A DNA stretch of 64,000 nucleotides from Cytophagales bacterium (GCA_004294445.1 REAZ01000013.1:1-64000); one strand, 5' to 3'; numbered from the stretch's first letter, positions 36,644-46,161 are shown. Notes: generated from the sequence alone by a model not told the origin. Made by a program: numbers and translations.

Positions 36644-37801
36644 CTACATTTCATCATTTATATACTTACTGATGATAGGTATTAATTTTTTTTCCTCACT
36701 CTCCCAAAAAGCGAAATCTTTATTCCCTTCGCTATAAAACGGATAAACGGCTAAATCGTGTACTAATTTTTCTATATTTTCTTCCTCAAAATCAATGAAT
36801 AATGCTGCTTTGCATGGCAAGCAAATACTTTCCCAAAGGGCATTTTTTTGAACTACCATTGGCAAACTATGTGCTATGTACTCATACATTTTGGCGGGAA
36901 TACAGTTTTCTGTACTTTTATTTGGCAAATAGGGCAGTAAGGCTATGTCGGCTTTTTCAAAAGTGGCAATAATTTCCTGATGATTTATCGGAACTTCGCT
37001 GATTTCCAAGTTAATGAAGCCACAGTCTTCTGCCTCTGTTTTTAGCAATTTCAAATAGTGCTTATCAGCACAAAAACCTTTGATAACTAATTGGCTTTCT
37101 GGGAAATATATTTTTATTTTCTTTACAAAGCGAATAGCATTGATGGTACCATAAGTTGGCGAAATAGTCCCTGTATAAAGAAAGTTTAAACTTGGAATTT
37201 TGAACTCCGAACTCCGAACTTGGAACTCCAAACTTAGGGGTTTATATTTGTTTTCGATAATTTCGCTTTTGCCTTTCGCAAACGAAAACTCTTTTTCGTA
37301 GCAGCGTTCTGCCAACAAGTAAAAATCTATCCAAAGGCGGCTTAGGTGCTCCAAAGACCTCACAGCCGTTGCCAGAAAAGGTCGCAAGTAATTTTTATAA
37401 GTAGGTTGATAGAGAATGTTGAAAAAATAATTTTCCCGCACATCATAAATAATAGGGATTTTTAACTTCATTTTTACGAGTAAGGCAGCTAAAAGAAGTT
37501 CGGGAGAATTGATGATGAGCAGAGAAGGATTTATTTTGAAAACATTGATTAAGAATGTTTTACTGTACTTAAAACGCTTGCTGGATAGGCGGTCAAATTG
37601 GGCGATTGGGTGAAAAAAAAACTCCTGAATTTCCTGCTCATTACTTGGCTTTACTGGCGACTGACGATTAGACTGAGCGCCTAAAATATGAATTTCAAAT
37701 TCATTTGGAAAGCATTTTGCAATAGAATTTGCAAACTTTTCGTACATTCGCACGTCGTCTGTGGGTTTGAGTACCGAAGCGATAATAATTTTTTTTTTCA
37801 C
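36644..37801 (-). CDS. GT4-like glycosyltransferase
   Basis: 385 residues, starting with GTG at 37801. The N-terminal ADVR-type turn reads SVLKPTDDVRMYEKFANSIA, as in a Cytophagales glycosyltransferase group. Then comes YDVRENYFFNILY near residue 120, the GT-B C-terminal FLYTGTISPTYGTINAIRF near residue 210, and IALLPYLPNKSTENCIPAKMYEYIAHSLPMVV, the nucleotide-sugar-binding region with the Glu. Substrates are unknown; probably cell-surface glycan synthesis. The divergent SDR gene's ATG is one base away from its GTG. The PorU2 gene follows 117 bp downstream. Confidence 0.88.
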   Translation of the reverse strand: MKKKIIIASVLKPTDDVRMYEKFANSIAKCFPNEFEIHILGAQSNRQSPVKPSNEQEIQEFFFHPIAQFDRLSSKRFKYSKTFLINVFKINPSLLIINSPELLLAALLVKMKLKIPIIYDVRENYFFNILYQPTYKNYLRPFLATAVRSLEHLSRLWIDFYLLAERCYEKEFSFAKGKSEIIENKYKPLSLEFQVRSSEFKIPSLNFLYTGTISPTYGTINAIRFVKKIKIYFPESQLVIKGFCADKHYLKLLKTEAEDCGFINLEISEVPINHQEIIATFEKADIALLPYLPNKSTENCIPAKMYEYIAHSLPMVVQKNALWESICLPCKAALFIDFEEENIEKLVHDLAVYPFYSEGNKDFAFWESEEKKLIPIISKYINDEM

Positions 37802-37802
37802 A

Positions 37803-38534
37803 ATGAATACTATTTTAATTCTCGGTGCTACGTCTGAAATTGGAAAAGAAATTGCCTATGAATTTGCAAGGCATGGCTTTGGCGTTGTGCTTGCGGGCAG
37901 GCAACCCGCAAAGCTAACTCCTTTGCAAGCTGATTTGCAAATAAAGCACCAAATAGGTGTAGAAGTAGTGGAATTTGATGCCTTAGATTTTTCTTCTCAT
38001 CCTTCTTTTTATGCCAATTTGGTGAGCAAACCTTCGGTTGTTGCTTGCGTATTTGGCTACTTAGGTTCGCAAGAAAAGGCACAAAATGACTTTGCAGAAG
38101 CAGAAAAAATCATTCATTCCAACTATACGGGTGCCGTTTCTATCCTCAATATCATTGCTGGTGATTTTGAGCAAAAAAAAGCAGGGACTATTATTTGTAT
38201 TTCCTCGGTAGCGGGGGAGCGAGGCAGGCAAAGCAACTATTTTTATGGCAGTGCAAAAGCTGCCTTTTCGGTATATGCTGACGGCTTGCGGAATAGACTT
38301 TTCAAGGCTAATGTTCATGTAATGACCGTAAAACCGGGTTTTGTAAGGACAAAAATGACGGAAGGCTTGGCTCTTCCGCCAATGCTTACTGCTATGCCTG
38401 CCCAAGTAGGCAAGGCAGTATTCAATGCCTATCTAAGCAAAACAAATACACTTTATGTGCTTTGGTTTTGGAAATACATCATGCTGATAATTAAGAATAT
38501 ACCAGAGTCCATTTTTAAGAAACTGAAATTGTAA
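37803..38534 (+). CDS. Short-chain dehydrogenase/reductase
   Basis: 243 residues from ATG 37803; the longer start at 37761 overlaps the divergent glycosyltransferase. NAD(P)-binding motif ILILGATSEIGKEIAYEFA at the start, CISSVAGERGRQSNYFYGSAKAAF with the catalytic Ser, Tyr (YGSAK) and Lys, and a VKPGFVRTKMT turn. The C-terminus ends with a hydrophobic stretch YVLWFWKYIMLIIKNI, a likely membrane contact as in lipid- or sugar-linked SDRs. Next to a glycosyltransferase, it may act on an activated sugar or lipid carrier (inference). The TPR-SpoIIE gene follows after 6 bp. Confidence 0.9.
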   Translation: MNTILILGATSEIGKEIAYEFARHGFGVVLAGRQPAKLTPLQADLQIKHQIGVEVVEFDALDFSSHPSFYANLVSKPSVVACVFGYLGSQEKAQNDFAEAEKIIHSNYTGAVSILNIIAGDFEQKKAGTIICISSVAGERGRQSNYFYGSAKAAFSVYADGLRNRLFKANVHVMTVKPGFVRTKMTEGLALPPMLTAMPAQVGKAVFNAYLSKTNTLYVLWFWKYIMLIIKNIPESIFKKLKL

Positions 38535-38540
38535 TTTTTT

Positions 38541-40682
38541 ATGCGATACCTTTGCTTGCTTATTATTTTATTTATTACCTCTCATAGTGCCGCTCAACAA
38601 AGCAAAACTGTGATAGATAGCCTATTGAAAAGGCTACCTACAGACCAAGACTCCAACAAGGTAAATACGCTCAATGCCCTGAGTTATCAGTACATCAATA
38701 CAAACCCTACGCAAGCACGCAAACACGCTGAAGAAGCCTTAAAATTTGCTCAATCAATTAGTTATCAACATGGTATAGCCTCCTCCATAGACCTCTTAGG
38801 TACGCTTTACGAGCAGTTTGGCGATTATGCCAAAGCGTTGGAGTACAAACTGAAAGCATTAAGAATTTATGAGCAAAGCAAAGACATAGGCGGAATAGCC
38901 AAAGGTTTTAACAATATCGGTGTTCTCTACTACAGACAAAAAAATCTTGATAAGGCACTCGAATACTACGAAAAAGCCTTAGAAATTGTAGTGCGGCAAA
39001 ATAGAAAATCTGCCATAGCCGTTTATATGCTCAATATCGGCGAAGTCTATCAGGAGAAAGGAGAATATGCTAAAGCTATAGAATATGAGCAAAAATCTAT
39101 GGAAATTAGCAAAAATCTTCAATATATGGACGATTGCGTTGCCTTTTCAATGGGCATTATAGGGCAGTGCTATGCTGCTCAGGGCAAGTACGATAAAGCA
39201 ATAGCGAATATGCAGCAGACGGTCAAGATTTTTGAGAAAATAGGGGATAAAACAAGTGTTACAGAGTACCTCATAGACCTTGGCAATGTATATATCAAAA
39301 TTAAACAGTACGAAAAAGCAATACAGCACTTTGAGCAGGGGCTGAAAATAATCAAAACCATCGACTACAAAGACTGGGAAAGAGATGCCAACTTCGGACT
39401 TTCGCAGGTATATGCACTCCAAAAGAACTTTGAAAAGGCATATTTTCATCACCAAGAATACAATCGGCTCAAAGATATTATCTTTAATGAAAAAAATGCA
39501 AAGGAGATGACTCAGATGCAAAGTCTTTATGAGTCGGACAAGAAAGAAGCTGAAATAGAGATGCTTACGATGAAAAACAAAATAAGCGAGGAGGAAAGCA
39601 GAGTGGCTAAGTTATTCAGTTATTTTTTCCTATCTATCTTTTTGTTTGCGGGCGGGCTGCTTTTTCTGCTCTATAAAAATAATAGGAGCAAGCAAAAGGC
39701 AAATTTGCTACTGACTACTAAAAACAATGAAATTGAGCTAAAAAATGCAGAGTTAGAGCAACAAAAAGAGGAAATTCTCACACAGAGAGATTTGCTTGGC
39801 GACCAAAATATTACCCTGCAAAAACAGCAAATAGAGCTTCAAGAACGCAATGATGAAATAGAAAAGCAGAGAAATGATATTACCGCAAGTATTACTTATG
39901 CAAAACGAATCCAGACCGCCATCCTTCCCGATATTGACAAGATAAAAGAGATACTGCCAAATTCATTCATTTTCTACAAACCCAGAGATATTGTAAGTGG
40001 AGATTTCTATTATTTTACTACCCTACAGGATGCGAGCGTAAGGTATCATGATGGCAGCCGCAGCCCTAACACCAAGATAGTTTTGGCGGCTGTAGATTGT
40101 ACGGGGCATGGTGTACCCGGTGCATTTATGAGCATGATTGGCGATGCCATGCTCAATCAGATTATTAATATTCAGCGAGTTACTTCCCCAGATATTATTC
40201 TGAATGAACTTCATAAAGGAGTAAGAATGATGCTAAAGCAGCAGGAAGGAGAGAATCGCGATGGCATGGATATTTCTATTTGTACGATAGACTTGGGAAC
40301 GAGAACACTGGAGTTTGCAGGGGCAAGAAATTCGCTCTACCTCATACAAGAAAACGATGATGGCAAAGCAACATTCGAGGAGATAAAGGCAGATAAAATA
40401 TCTATTGGGGGCTATCAGCACGAAGAAAACCGTATTTTTACAAAGAATATTATTCATTTGGACAAGCCCACTACTTTTTATCTTGCCTCTGATGGTTACA
40501 AAGACCAGTTTGGTAACAAAGAGAGCAAGAAATTTTCCCCACGCAGATTCAGAGAAATGTTGCACAATATCCATCAGTTAGATATGGAAAAACAACACTA
40601 CACTTTAGCCAATACCTTTGAAGAATGGAAAGGCAACGAACCACAAATAGATGATGTGCTTGTGATTGGCGTGAAAATTTAA
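38541..40682 (+). CDS. TPR / SpoIIE-type serine phosphatase membrane protein
   Basis: 713 residues: a signal peptide (LCLLIILFITSHSAAQ); about seven TPR repeats, residues 40-330, e.g. AKALEYKLKALRIYEQSKD and KAIQHFEQGLKIIK; a transmembrane helix near 358-380 (FSYFFLSIFLFAGGLLFLLY); a coiled coil to about 445; and a PP2C SpoIIE phosphatase domain (ITYAKRIQTAILPDIDKI, RDIVSGDFYYF, LAAVDCTGHGVPGAFMSMIG, DGMDISICTIDL). The GDFY and D-C-T-G-H-G motifs carry the metal-binding Asp residues. Such proteins control partner-switching systems in Bacteroidota. The matching anti-sigma-type partner is not adjacent. Starts 6 bp after the SDR gene. Confidence 0.9.
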   Translation: MRYLCLLIILFITSHSAAQQSKTVIDSLLKRLPTDQDSNKVNTLNALSYQYINTNPTQARKHAEEALKFAQSISYQHGIASSIDLLGTLYEQFGDYAKALEYKLKALRIYEQSKDIGGIAKGFNNIGVLYYRQKNLDKALEYYEKALEIVVRQNRKSAIAVYMLNIGEVYQEKGEYAKAIEYEQKSMEISKNLQYMDDCVAFSMGIIGQCYAAQGKYDKAIANMQQTVKIFEKIGDKTSVTEYLIDLGNVYIKIKQYEKAIQHFEQGLKIIKTIDYKDWERDANFGLSQVYALQKNFEKAYFHHQEYNRLKDIIFNEKNAKEMTQMQSLYESDKKEAEIEMLTMKNKISEEESRVAKLFSYFFLSIFLFAGGLLFLLYKNNRSKQKANLLLTTKNNEIELKNAELEQQKEEILTQRDLLGDQNITLQKQQIELQERNDEIEKQRNDITASITYAKRIQTAILPDIDKIKEILPNSFIFYKPRDIVSGDFYYFTTLQDASVRYHDGSRSPNTKIVLAAVDCTGHGVPGAFMSMIGDAMLNQIINIQRVTSPDIILNELHKGVRMMLKQQEGENRDGMDISICTIDLGTRTLEFAGARNSLYLIQENDDGKATFEEIKADKISIGGYQHEENRIFTKNIIHLDKPTTFYLASDGYKDQFGNKESKKFSPRRFREMLHNIHQLDMEKQHYTLANTFEEWKGNEPQIDDVLVIGVKI

Positions 40683-40730
40683 TACTGAGGTTTCATCAGG
40701 GTTTTCTCTTTAAACTTTTTCTATCAAATG

Positions 40731-42065
40731 CTATTTTCCCCATTTTAGTTTATTGATATTTTCTCCTATTTCTTTCCCTTTTTCTAAGCCCGCCTGATTG
40801 TCTTGGCGAGTGTGAATTCCGCCGTAGAATCGAGAGTTTGCGGTTTCCTCCGCTACCTGCCAGAAAGAATCAAAAGTTCTTGTTTTGAAATCTACATTTC
40901 GCAAATCGTCTTTTCGTCTGCCTTGGTGCAAACTATCGGTAAAAGAAAACTTTTCGCCGTACAAATCTATCAGCACCGTAGCCGCCGCCGCCGCTTGTAT
41001 GGCATGACCTGAAGGAAAAGCAGGAAAGGGGGGGTCAGGCCAGAAAGAAACCCATGTAGAATCGATGTGCTTGGTAATGTAGGTGTTAGGACGCTCTGAA
41101 AAAAATTGATATTTCCACTTCCAACAATTAATGAAGGCATCGGCAACCGCCATGCCTACCCTTGCAAAGGTTTCCGCACTTTTGATGAGTGGAGGATTTT
41201 TAGCTTTTATGACCAAAGAAGCCAAAAAATAAGAATGTCCGGGGGGCGTGTAGGTTTCATCGGGGTCATCTCCCCACCAAATAGCCACTTCTTTTTCCTC
41301 TTGAGTCAGTGTTTTTTCTTTCTGATAGACTTCCCAAAATTGTTGGTAATAGGGTGAGTTTTTTTCTTCGCTGTAGGGAATGAAATTGGGGGCTGCTATG
41401 TTGGCATCTTCGCTTAGGAACGTTCTATTTTTTCCCCAATGCGGGTGCAGTGGAAAATGACTGAACGATTGGGCGTACAACGGCGGTTGCCAGCTTCCTT
41501 TTTTCTGCTCAAAAACCATTTTCTTATCAAAATTTCGCAAATAAGCCCGATGCCCACTGTCTGTTTTCGACCATTCAAAGATTTGTTTTGCGACTTCTTT
41601 GCCAAACTTCGTAGAGCGTTCCAACTCAATTCCCTCATGGTTTGCGGCTTTTAATTTTTCATAAATTAGCTGCTCCAGCGAATCTATTTTTACTTTGTTT
41701 GCATCACTTGTCTGAATGTAAATACTTCTCAAAATTTCTGCTTGTGCGGCATTGAGTGAAGCTATCCAGCTATATTTTTTGTCTTTTTCTTTCTGTGGCA
41801 GAGTGTTCAGCCCGTTGAGTTGCTTATTCATAGACCTCTGCCCCTCAAAGCCTTGCACCACACTTTCGTACATACTCAAGCCTATGTAACCCAATGTTCT
41901 CGATGCAAAGGTAGGCGTGTTGGCGGGCGTATTTTTGAGCAAGTGCAGGGTCAAACCTACCCAAGAAAGGACAATCTGATTTTCATTGATGACTTCTTTT
42001 TTTTGGCAAGAGCCAACGCCCCCAATGACGAATAAGACAAGAAGAGCTATGTAAATTTTTTTCAC
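40731..42065 (-). CDS. Vanadium-dependent haloperoxidase-like lipoprotein (PAP2 superfamily)
   Basis: 444 residues from the GTG at 42065, which opens a lipoprotein signal peptide (KKIYIALLVLFVIGGVGSC). The longer frame to 42281 overlaps the divergent SnoaL-like gene and is not used. The C-terminal half has the acid phosphatase/haloperoxidase core: KYQFFSERPNTYI, FPAFPSGHAIQAAAAA (PSGH near residue 354) and NSRFYGGIHTRQDNQAG, with the metal-contacting His near 418. Family members use vanadate with peroxide to oxidise halides, or act as phosphatases; which applies here is open. Outer-membrane or periplasmic. Its last codons end 49 bp from the SpoIIE gene (convergent). Confidence 0.88.
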   Translation of the reverse strand: MKKIYIALLVLFVIGGVGSCQKKEVINENQIVLSWVGLTLHLLKNTPANTPTFASRTLGYIGLSMYESVVQGFEGQRSMNKQLNGLNTLPQKEKDKKYSWIASLNAAQAEILRSIYIQTSDANKVKIDSLEQLIYEKLKAANHEGIELERSTKFGKEVAKQIFEWSKTDSGHRAYLRNFDKKMVFEQKKGSWQPPLYAQSFSHFPLHPHWGKNRTFLSEDANIAAPNFIPYSEEKNSPYYQQFWEVYQKEKTLTQEEKEVAIWWGDDPDETYTPPGHSYFLASLVIKAKNPPLIKSAETFARVGMAVADAFINCWKWKYQFFSERPNTYITKHIDSTWVSFWPDPPFPAFPSGHAIQAAAAATVLIDLYGEKFSFTDSLHQGRRKDDLRNVDFKTRTFDSFWQVAEETANSRFYGGIHTRQDNQAGLEKGKEIGENINKLKWGK

Positions 42066-42152
42066 GTTCGTAAAATAAATAATAAGGATAAAATAGTTCT
42101 TATGAGAGGCGTAAAAATAATAACTTTTCATTAATTTCTTGCTATATCTTTC

Positions 42153-42160
42153 TATCTTTG
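42153..42160 (+). promoter_or_regulatory. Possible -7 element of the SnoaL-like gene
   Basis: TATCTTTG matches TAnnTTTG and lies 47 nt upstream of the ATG at 42208. The -33 element is not convincing. Confidence 0.4.
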
Positions 42161-42207
42161 GCTCGTAGCGTAGGGAATTATTATTCAAAAATATAGATGA
42201 AAGATAA

Positions 42208-42597
42208 ATGATACAAAACACGATTAGCACTTGGCACCAACTGTTTACAAATAGAAATATTGCAGGGCTTGACGAACTCATTGCAGATAATGCCGTTTTT
42301 CACTCACCCATCGTACATACGCCGCAAGTAGGCAAGGAACTTACAAAAATGTATCTATCGGCTGCTTTTTATGTTTTTTATAATGATTCCTTTGTCTATG
42401 TAAGGCAGGTAATATCAGGAAATCATGCTGTCTTAGAGTTTGAGGTAACTATAGATGGCATCAAAGTCAATGGCGTGGACATGATTACCTGTGATGAGGA
42501 AGGGAAAATAATAGACTTCAAAGTAATGGTTCGCCCACTCAAAGCCGTAAACCTGATTCATCAGAAAATGATGGAGATGCTCCAAATGAGGAAGTAA
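42208..42597 (+). CDS. SnoaL/NTF2-like small protein
   Basis: 129 residues, cytoplasmic. The opening ISTWHQLFTNRNIAGLDELIADNAVFHSPIVHTP, then KEL..MYLSAAFYVF and GNHAVLEFEVTIDGIKVNGVDMITCDEEGKIIDFKVMVRPLKAV, is the SnoaL-like polyketide-cyclase/NTF2 pattern found in many bacterial proteins, where a pocket binds a small molecule. Function unknown. A palindromic terminator follows at 42616. Confidence 0.8.
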   Translation: MIQNTISTWHQLFTNRNIAGLDELIADNAVFHSPIVHTPQVGKELTKMYLSAAFYVFYNDSFVYVRQVISGNHAVLEFEVTIDGIKVNGVDMITCDEEGKIIDFKVMVRPLKAVNLIHQKMMEMLQMRK

Positions 42598-42615
42598 TAT
42601 GCTAAAAATTAATTC

Positions 42616-42645
42616 AAAGATGATACCTAAGAAAATATCATCTTT
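42616..42645. terminator. Bidirectional terminator between the SnoaL-like and XDH-like genes
   Basis: 10-bp arms AAAGATGATA and TATCATCTTT with a 10-nt loop, 19 bp after the plus-strand stop and 25 bp from the minus-strand stop. Confidence 0.6.
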
Positions 42646-42669
42646 GAACTTATTATTTTTGCGCTCGCT

Positions 42670-44922
42670 CTATAGCTTAGATAAATCCGCAGAAAACGGC
42701 TGATTATAAAAACGCTTCTCTGTTGCTTTGAAAAGTGCATTTGCCAACGCCCCAAAAACGGGTGGAAATGGGGGTTCTCCCAAGCCTGTAGGGTCTATGT
42801 CGTTTTCTACAAAATACACCTCTATTTTCTTAGGAATTTCATTGCAGCGAATCATTCTGTAGGTATTGAAATTATTTTGTTGTGGGCTACCATTTTTGAG
42901 TGATAAGTTGCCGTACAAAGCATTTCCAATACCATCTATCACTGCCCCTTCTACCATATTAGTAGCTGCATCGGGGTTGATAACTATGCCGCAGTCAATA
43001 GCACTATAGACGTTTTCTACAATTACTTGCCCATCTTTGATTGCTACATCGATGACGTGTGCGGCATAGGAATTATGGCAGAAATAGGCAGCAACCCCTC
43101 TATGAAGATTGCGTTTTTCGGGTGTGCCCCAGCCCGATTTTTCTCGTACCAATTTCAGCACTCCCGCATAGCGGTCAGCGTCATAATCGTTGTTTTTACC
43201 AACAGGATTGTCCTTTGCTCTTTTCAAGAGTTCAAGCCTCAACTCTATTGGGTCTTTTCCCATTGCCGCCGCCAACTCGTCGAGGAAAGACTGTTCTGCT
43301 GCCGCATTAAAATTAGACCTTGGCGCACGAAAAGCACCAATCGTAATATTAGATGGTATTTCCCAGCCTTCGGCAAGGTAGTTATCCACCGCACCAGCAG
43401 GGAATCTGTTGGCAGCAATAGGATGCTCTGGGATTCCGCCCCCTTTTACGTGAAAGCCAATTAGGTTTTTATCTGCGTCTAAGGCTGCCCTATAGGTAGC
43501 AGTGTACATTGGGCGATAGATACCGTACGTCATATCGTCCTCTCTGGTATAAATAAGTTTGATAGGGGCTTTTGCTTTTTGGGAGATAAGCCCTGCTTCT
43601 ACCAAATAATGCCCATAAGCACGCCGCCCAAAGCCACCACCCATTCGTGTCATTTCAATGTTGATTTTTTCGACAGGTAAGCCCAAGCGAGCGGCAACAG
43701 TCCTTTCCGCAAATTCGGGAGCCTGCAATGGTGCTGCAAAAAATGCCTCTTTATCAGTAACATGAGCAAAGCAGTTCATTGGCTCCATCGTATTATGTGC
43801 CAAAAAAGGAGCATTATAAGTACGCTCAATAATTTGAGCTGCATTTTTGAAAACTGTTTCGGGGTCGCCATCTTTCCTTAGCTCTGTAGCAGGTTTTTTC
43901 GCCATTTCCTGCATTTTGCTAAGGTGCGTTTCTGTACTTTCAAGCCCTGCGGGAATAATTTCCTCACGCTTATTCCCAAAAACATTAACTGTTTCTTTCT
44001 TTTCAACGATTCCTTCCCACTCTACTTTCAGTTTTTTTCTCGCGTTCATTACCTCCCAAGTAGTATTGCCAACCACAACAAGGAGTTCGTTAAATGTTCT
44101 TGTATCAAATATAGCTCTTTCCGTACCCTCCTCTAAAAGAGTGATCGTAAATACATCTTTTATCCCAGACATTGTACGTACTTGCGAAGCATCATAAGAT
44201 TTTAATTTCATGCCAAAAGCGGGCGGGTGATGTATCATGGCTATCAACATTCCTTCCTTCGTATAATCCATGCCAAACAATGGCTTGCCCGTTACTATGT
44301 TAATGCCTTCTACATTTTTACGTGGCGAACGCACAATTTTGAAATCTTTGACATCTTTCAACTTTACTTCTTTGGGAAGGGGAATGCTTGCTGCTTTGGA
44401 AGCCATTTCGCCATACTTAGCTGATTTTCCGCTTTTTTCATGGTACAAAACACTTGCTTTTGTGCTTACTTCATCGATAGGCACATTCCACACTTGGGCG
44501 GCGGCTTCTCGGAGCATCTGACGAGCAGAAGCCCCCGCTGTGCGTAGATTTTTCCAAGTCGTTCTAATGGATTGGCTTCCTCCAGTAAACTGACGAGTAT
44601 ATACTTTAGTGTCAAAAGGGGCTTGCTCTACAATTACATCTTTCCAATCTACATCAAGTTCCTCTGCCACTATCATAGGCAGGGACGTTTTCACATTTTG
44701 CCCAAACTCTGGATTTTGCGATAAGATTTTGATAACGTTATCGGCAGTAATCTTGATATAGCCGTTTATTTCATTCCACTCATTCGGAAGTTTCAAATCC
44801 TCAAATTTATCAGTAAGTTTGAAACCAGACAGCCCGCCAATGCTAATCATCAAGCCACCTCCCGAAAGAAGTGATGCCTTTAAAAATGAACGCCTACTAT
44901 GTGTTATGTTAAATTTTTCCAT
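42670..44922 (-). CDS. Xanthine dehydrogenase family molybdopterin-binding subunit (IorB-like)
   Basis: 750 residues, with a Tat-type signal (SRRSFLKASLL, then a hydrophobic stretch), so exported folded. It has the cofactor-binding pattern of the isoquinoline 1-oxidoreductase beta-type group: GGGFGRRAYG near residue 430, FRAPRSNFNAAAEQSFLDELA and GAVIDGIGNALYG, and the end GLGEPPFPPVFGALANALF. These enzymes hydroxylate or oxidise aldehydes or N-heterocycles using molybdenum. The small iron-sulfur subunit gene lies 51 bp upstream on the same strand. The usual third partner (a c-type cytochrome) and XdhC are absent here. Confidence 0.92.
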   Translation of the reverse strand: MEKFNITHSRRSFLKASLLSGGGLMISIGGLSGFKLTDKFEDLKLPNEWNEINGYIKITADNVIKILSQNPEFGQNVKTSLPMIVAEELDVDWKDVIVEQAPFDTKVYTRQFTGGSQSIRTTWKNLRTAGASARQMLREAAAQVWNVPIDEVSTKASVLYHEKSGKSAKYGEMASKAASIPLPKEVKLKDVKDFKIVRSPRKNVEGINIVTGKPLFGMDYTKEGMLIAMIHHPPAFGMKLKSYDASQVRTMSGIKDVFTITLLEEGTERAIFDTRTFNELLVVVGNTTWEVMNARKKLKVEWEGIVEKKETVNVFGNKREEIIPAGLESTETHLSKMQEMAKKPATELRKDGDPETVFKNAAQIIERTYNAPFLAHNTMEPMNCFAHVTDKEAFFAAPLQAPEFAERTVAARLGLPVEKINIEMTRMGGGFGRRAYGHYLVEAGLISQKAKAPIKLIYTREDDMTYGIYRPMYTATYRAALDADKNLIGFHVKGGGIPEHPIAANRFPAGAVDNYLAEGWEIPSNITIGAFRAPRSNFNAAAEQSFLDELAAAMGKDPIELRLELLKRAKDNPVGKNNDYDADRYAGVLKLVREKSGWGTPEKRNLHRGVAAYFCHNSYAAHVIDVAIKDGQVIVENVYSAIDCGIVINPDAATNMVEGAVIDGIGNALYGNLSLKNGSPQQNNFNTYRMIRCNEIPKKIEVYFVENDIDPTGLGEPPFPPVFGALANALFKATEKRFYNQPFSADLSKL

Positions 44923-44973
44923 CTTTAATAATTTAGATTGTTAAATGTACTTTTTTCAAAGACTTTCAACTTA

Positions 44974-45429
44974 TTATTTCTTAACCACTGATTTAATGGC
45001 TGTTTTTATGCGAGAGTAAGTACCACAACGGCAAATATTACCACTCATATAGCCTTCTATCTCCTCATCGCTCGGATTTGGGTTGTTTTTGAGCATCGAT
45101 ACGGCACTCATAATTTGCCCCGCTTGGCAATAGCCGCATTGGGCTACATCATGTTCAAGCCATGCTTTTTGCACAGGGTGGTCGCCATTTTCGGTTAATC
45201 CCTCTATAGTGGTGATTTCTTGCTTTTTGACAGATGAAACTGGCAACTGACAAGAGCGAACAGCACTGCCGTTGAGATGGACGGTACACGCCCCGCACGC
45301 CGCAACCCCGCAGCCGTATTTTGTGCCTTGTAGGTGGAGGTGGTCGCGCAATACCCAAAGCATAGGTGTTGCAGGATCCACATCTACTTGTTGGGTTTTA
45401 CCATTTATTTTCAAACTAAATTTTGCCAT
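44974..45429 (-). CDS. [2Fe-2S] subunit of the molybdenum hydroxylase (IorA-like)
   Basis: 151 residues: an N-terminal plant-type ferredoxin domain with [15 protein letters not shown] and a C-terminal helical [2Fe-2S] domain with [16 protein letters not shown] and [13 protein letters not shown]. It passes electrons from the molybdenum centre of the large subunit (42670-44922), its partner on the same strand. No signal peptide, so it may be exported as a complex with its Tat-signal partner. A -7 promoter match lies upstream at 45576-45583, giving a leader of about 140 nt. Confidence 0.94.
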   Translation of the reverse strand: MAKFSLKINGKTQQVDVDPATPMLWVLRDHLHLQGTKYGCGVAACGACTVHLNGSAVRSCQLPVSSVKKQEITTIEGLTENGDHPVQKAWLEHDVAQCGYCQAGQIMSAVSMLKNNPNPSDEEIEGYMSGNICRCGTYSRIKTAIKSVVKK

Positions 45430-45575
45430 AGTTGCTGTATTTTGAATAAAAAATGTTTAATAAATTGTATCGAGGGTAAAAATCCTTATCACGAAGAAAT
45501 ACTTTTTATTTTGATGCTTTCCTATAAAAATTCTAACTAATATTTTTTTAATATTGCAAAATTAAGCATAGATAG

Positions 45576-45583
45576 CAAAGGTA
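45576..45583 (-). promoter_or_regulatory. Possible -7 element of the molybdenum hydroxylase operon
   Basis: TACCTTTG followed by C on the minus strand matches TAnnTTTG. No good -33 element was found. Confidence 0.35.
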
Positions 45584-45622
45584 TTGGTATATAAATTACT
45601 GTATTTTCTACCATTTTTACTG

Positions 45623-45654
45623 ATTGCTATTTTTTGTTTGGATATATAACTTTG
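45623..45654 (+). promoter_or_regulatory. Bacteroidota-type promoter for the OsmC/ferredoxin pair
   Basis: ATTG (45623-45626), 20 nt, then TAACTTTG (45647-45654). Good match. The leader is about 70 nt. Confidence 0.6.
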
Positions 45655-45730
45655 AAGCACGACTAGATTATAAGTATTGGGGGGCTTCACTCAAAATAGA
45701 TAAACGACATAAGAAATAAAACCAAAAACA

Positions 45731-46138
45731 ATGAAAAATTTGTTAGAAACAGATATTGTAGCAACTATTGGGCTGCAAAAATACTATGTAGAAGTGAAAT
45801 GGCGAAATGGAACGCTCATCATGGATGAGCCAGCAGATTTGGAGGGCAAAGACCTCGGCACTGACCCTTATACTACGCTTTTGGCATCATTGGCGGGCTG
45901 CACGCTTTCTACCCTCCGAATGTATATAGACAGAAAAGGCTGGAATATCCCCGAAATTTCGGTACAGCTTAATATGCACCAAGAAACGGAAAACCAGCTT
46001 ACAACTGTTATTAAACGACATATTTACTTTGGCGAAGGCATCACAGACGAGCAAAAGGAAAGACTTCTTGTGATAGCCCACAAATGCCCCGTATCAAAAA
46101 TTTTGGAAAATAAAATTCAAATAAATACACAGGCGTAA
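45731..46138 (+). CDS. OsmC family protein
   Basis: 135 residues, cytoplasmic. The segment DLEGKDLGTDPYTTLLASLAGCTLSTLRMYIDRK carries the first conserved cysteine (AGCT) near residue 57, and the end IAHKCPVSKIL carries the second; the two are the peroxidatic pair of OsmC/Ohr proteins, which reduce organic peroxides. Length matches (130-145). Upstream of a one-cluster ferredoxin-like gene by 23 bp, same strand, so likely one operon. Substrate specificity is not known. Confidence 0.9.
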   Translation: MKNLLETDIVATIGLQKYYVEVKWRNGTLIMDEPADLEGKDLGTDPYTTLLASLAGCTLSTLRMYIDRKGWNIPEISVQLNMHQETENQLTTVIKRHIYFGEGITDEQKERLLVIAHKCPVSKILENKIQINTQA

Positions 46139-46161
46139 AACAAAAAAAACTCAAGAACAAT

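Larger units (their letters stand above)
45430..45730. other. Intergenic region with two divergent promoter matches
   Basis: 301 bp between divergent units. It holds a -7 match on minus (45576-45583) and a full promoter match on plus (45623-45654). No gene, repeat or RNA motif was seen in the rest. Confidence 0.5.

Noticed and set aside
42066-42281. N-terminal extension of the haloperoxidase-like lipoprotein
   Set aside because: It overlaps the divergent SnoaL-like gene and lies before a clear lipoprotein signal that starts at the GTG at 42065.
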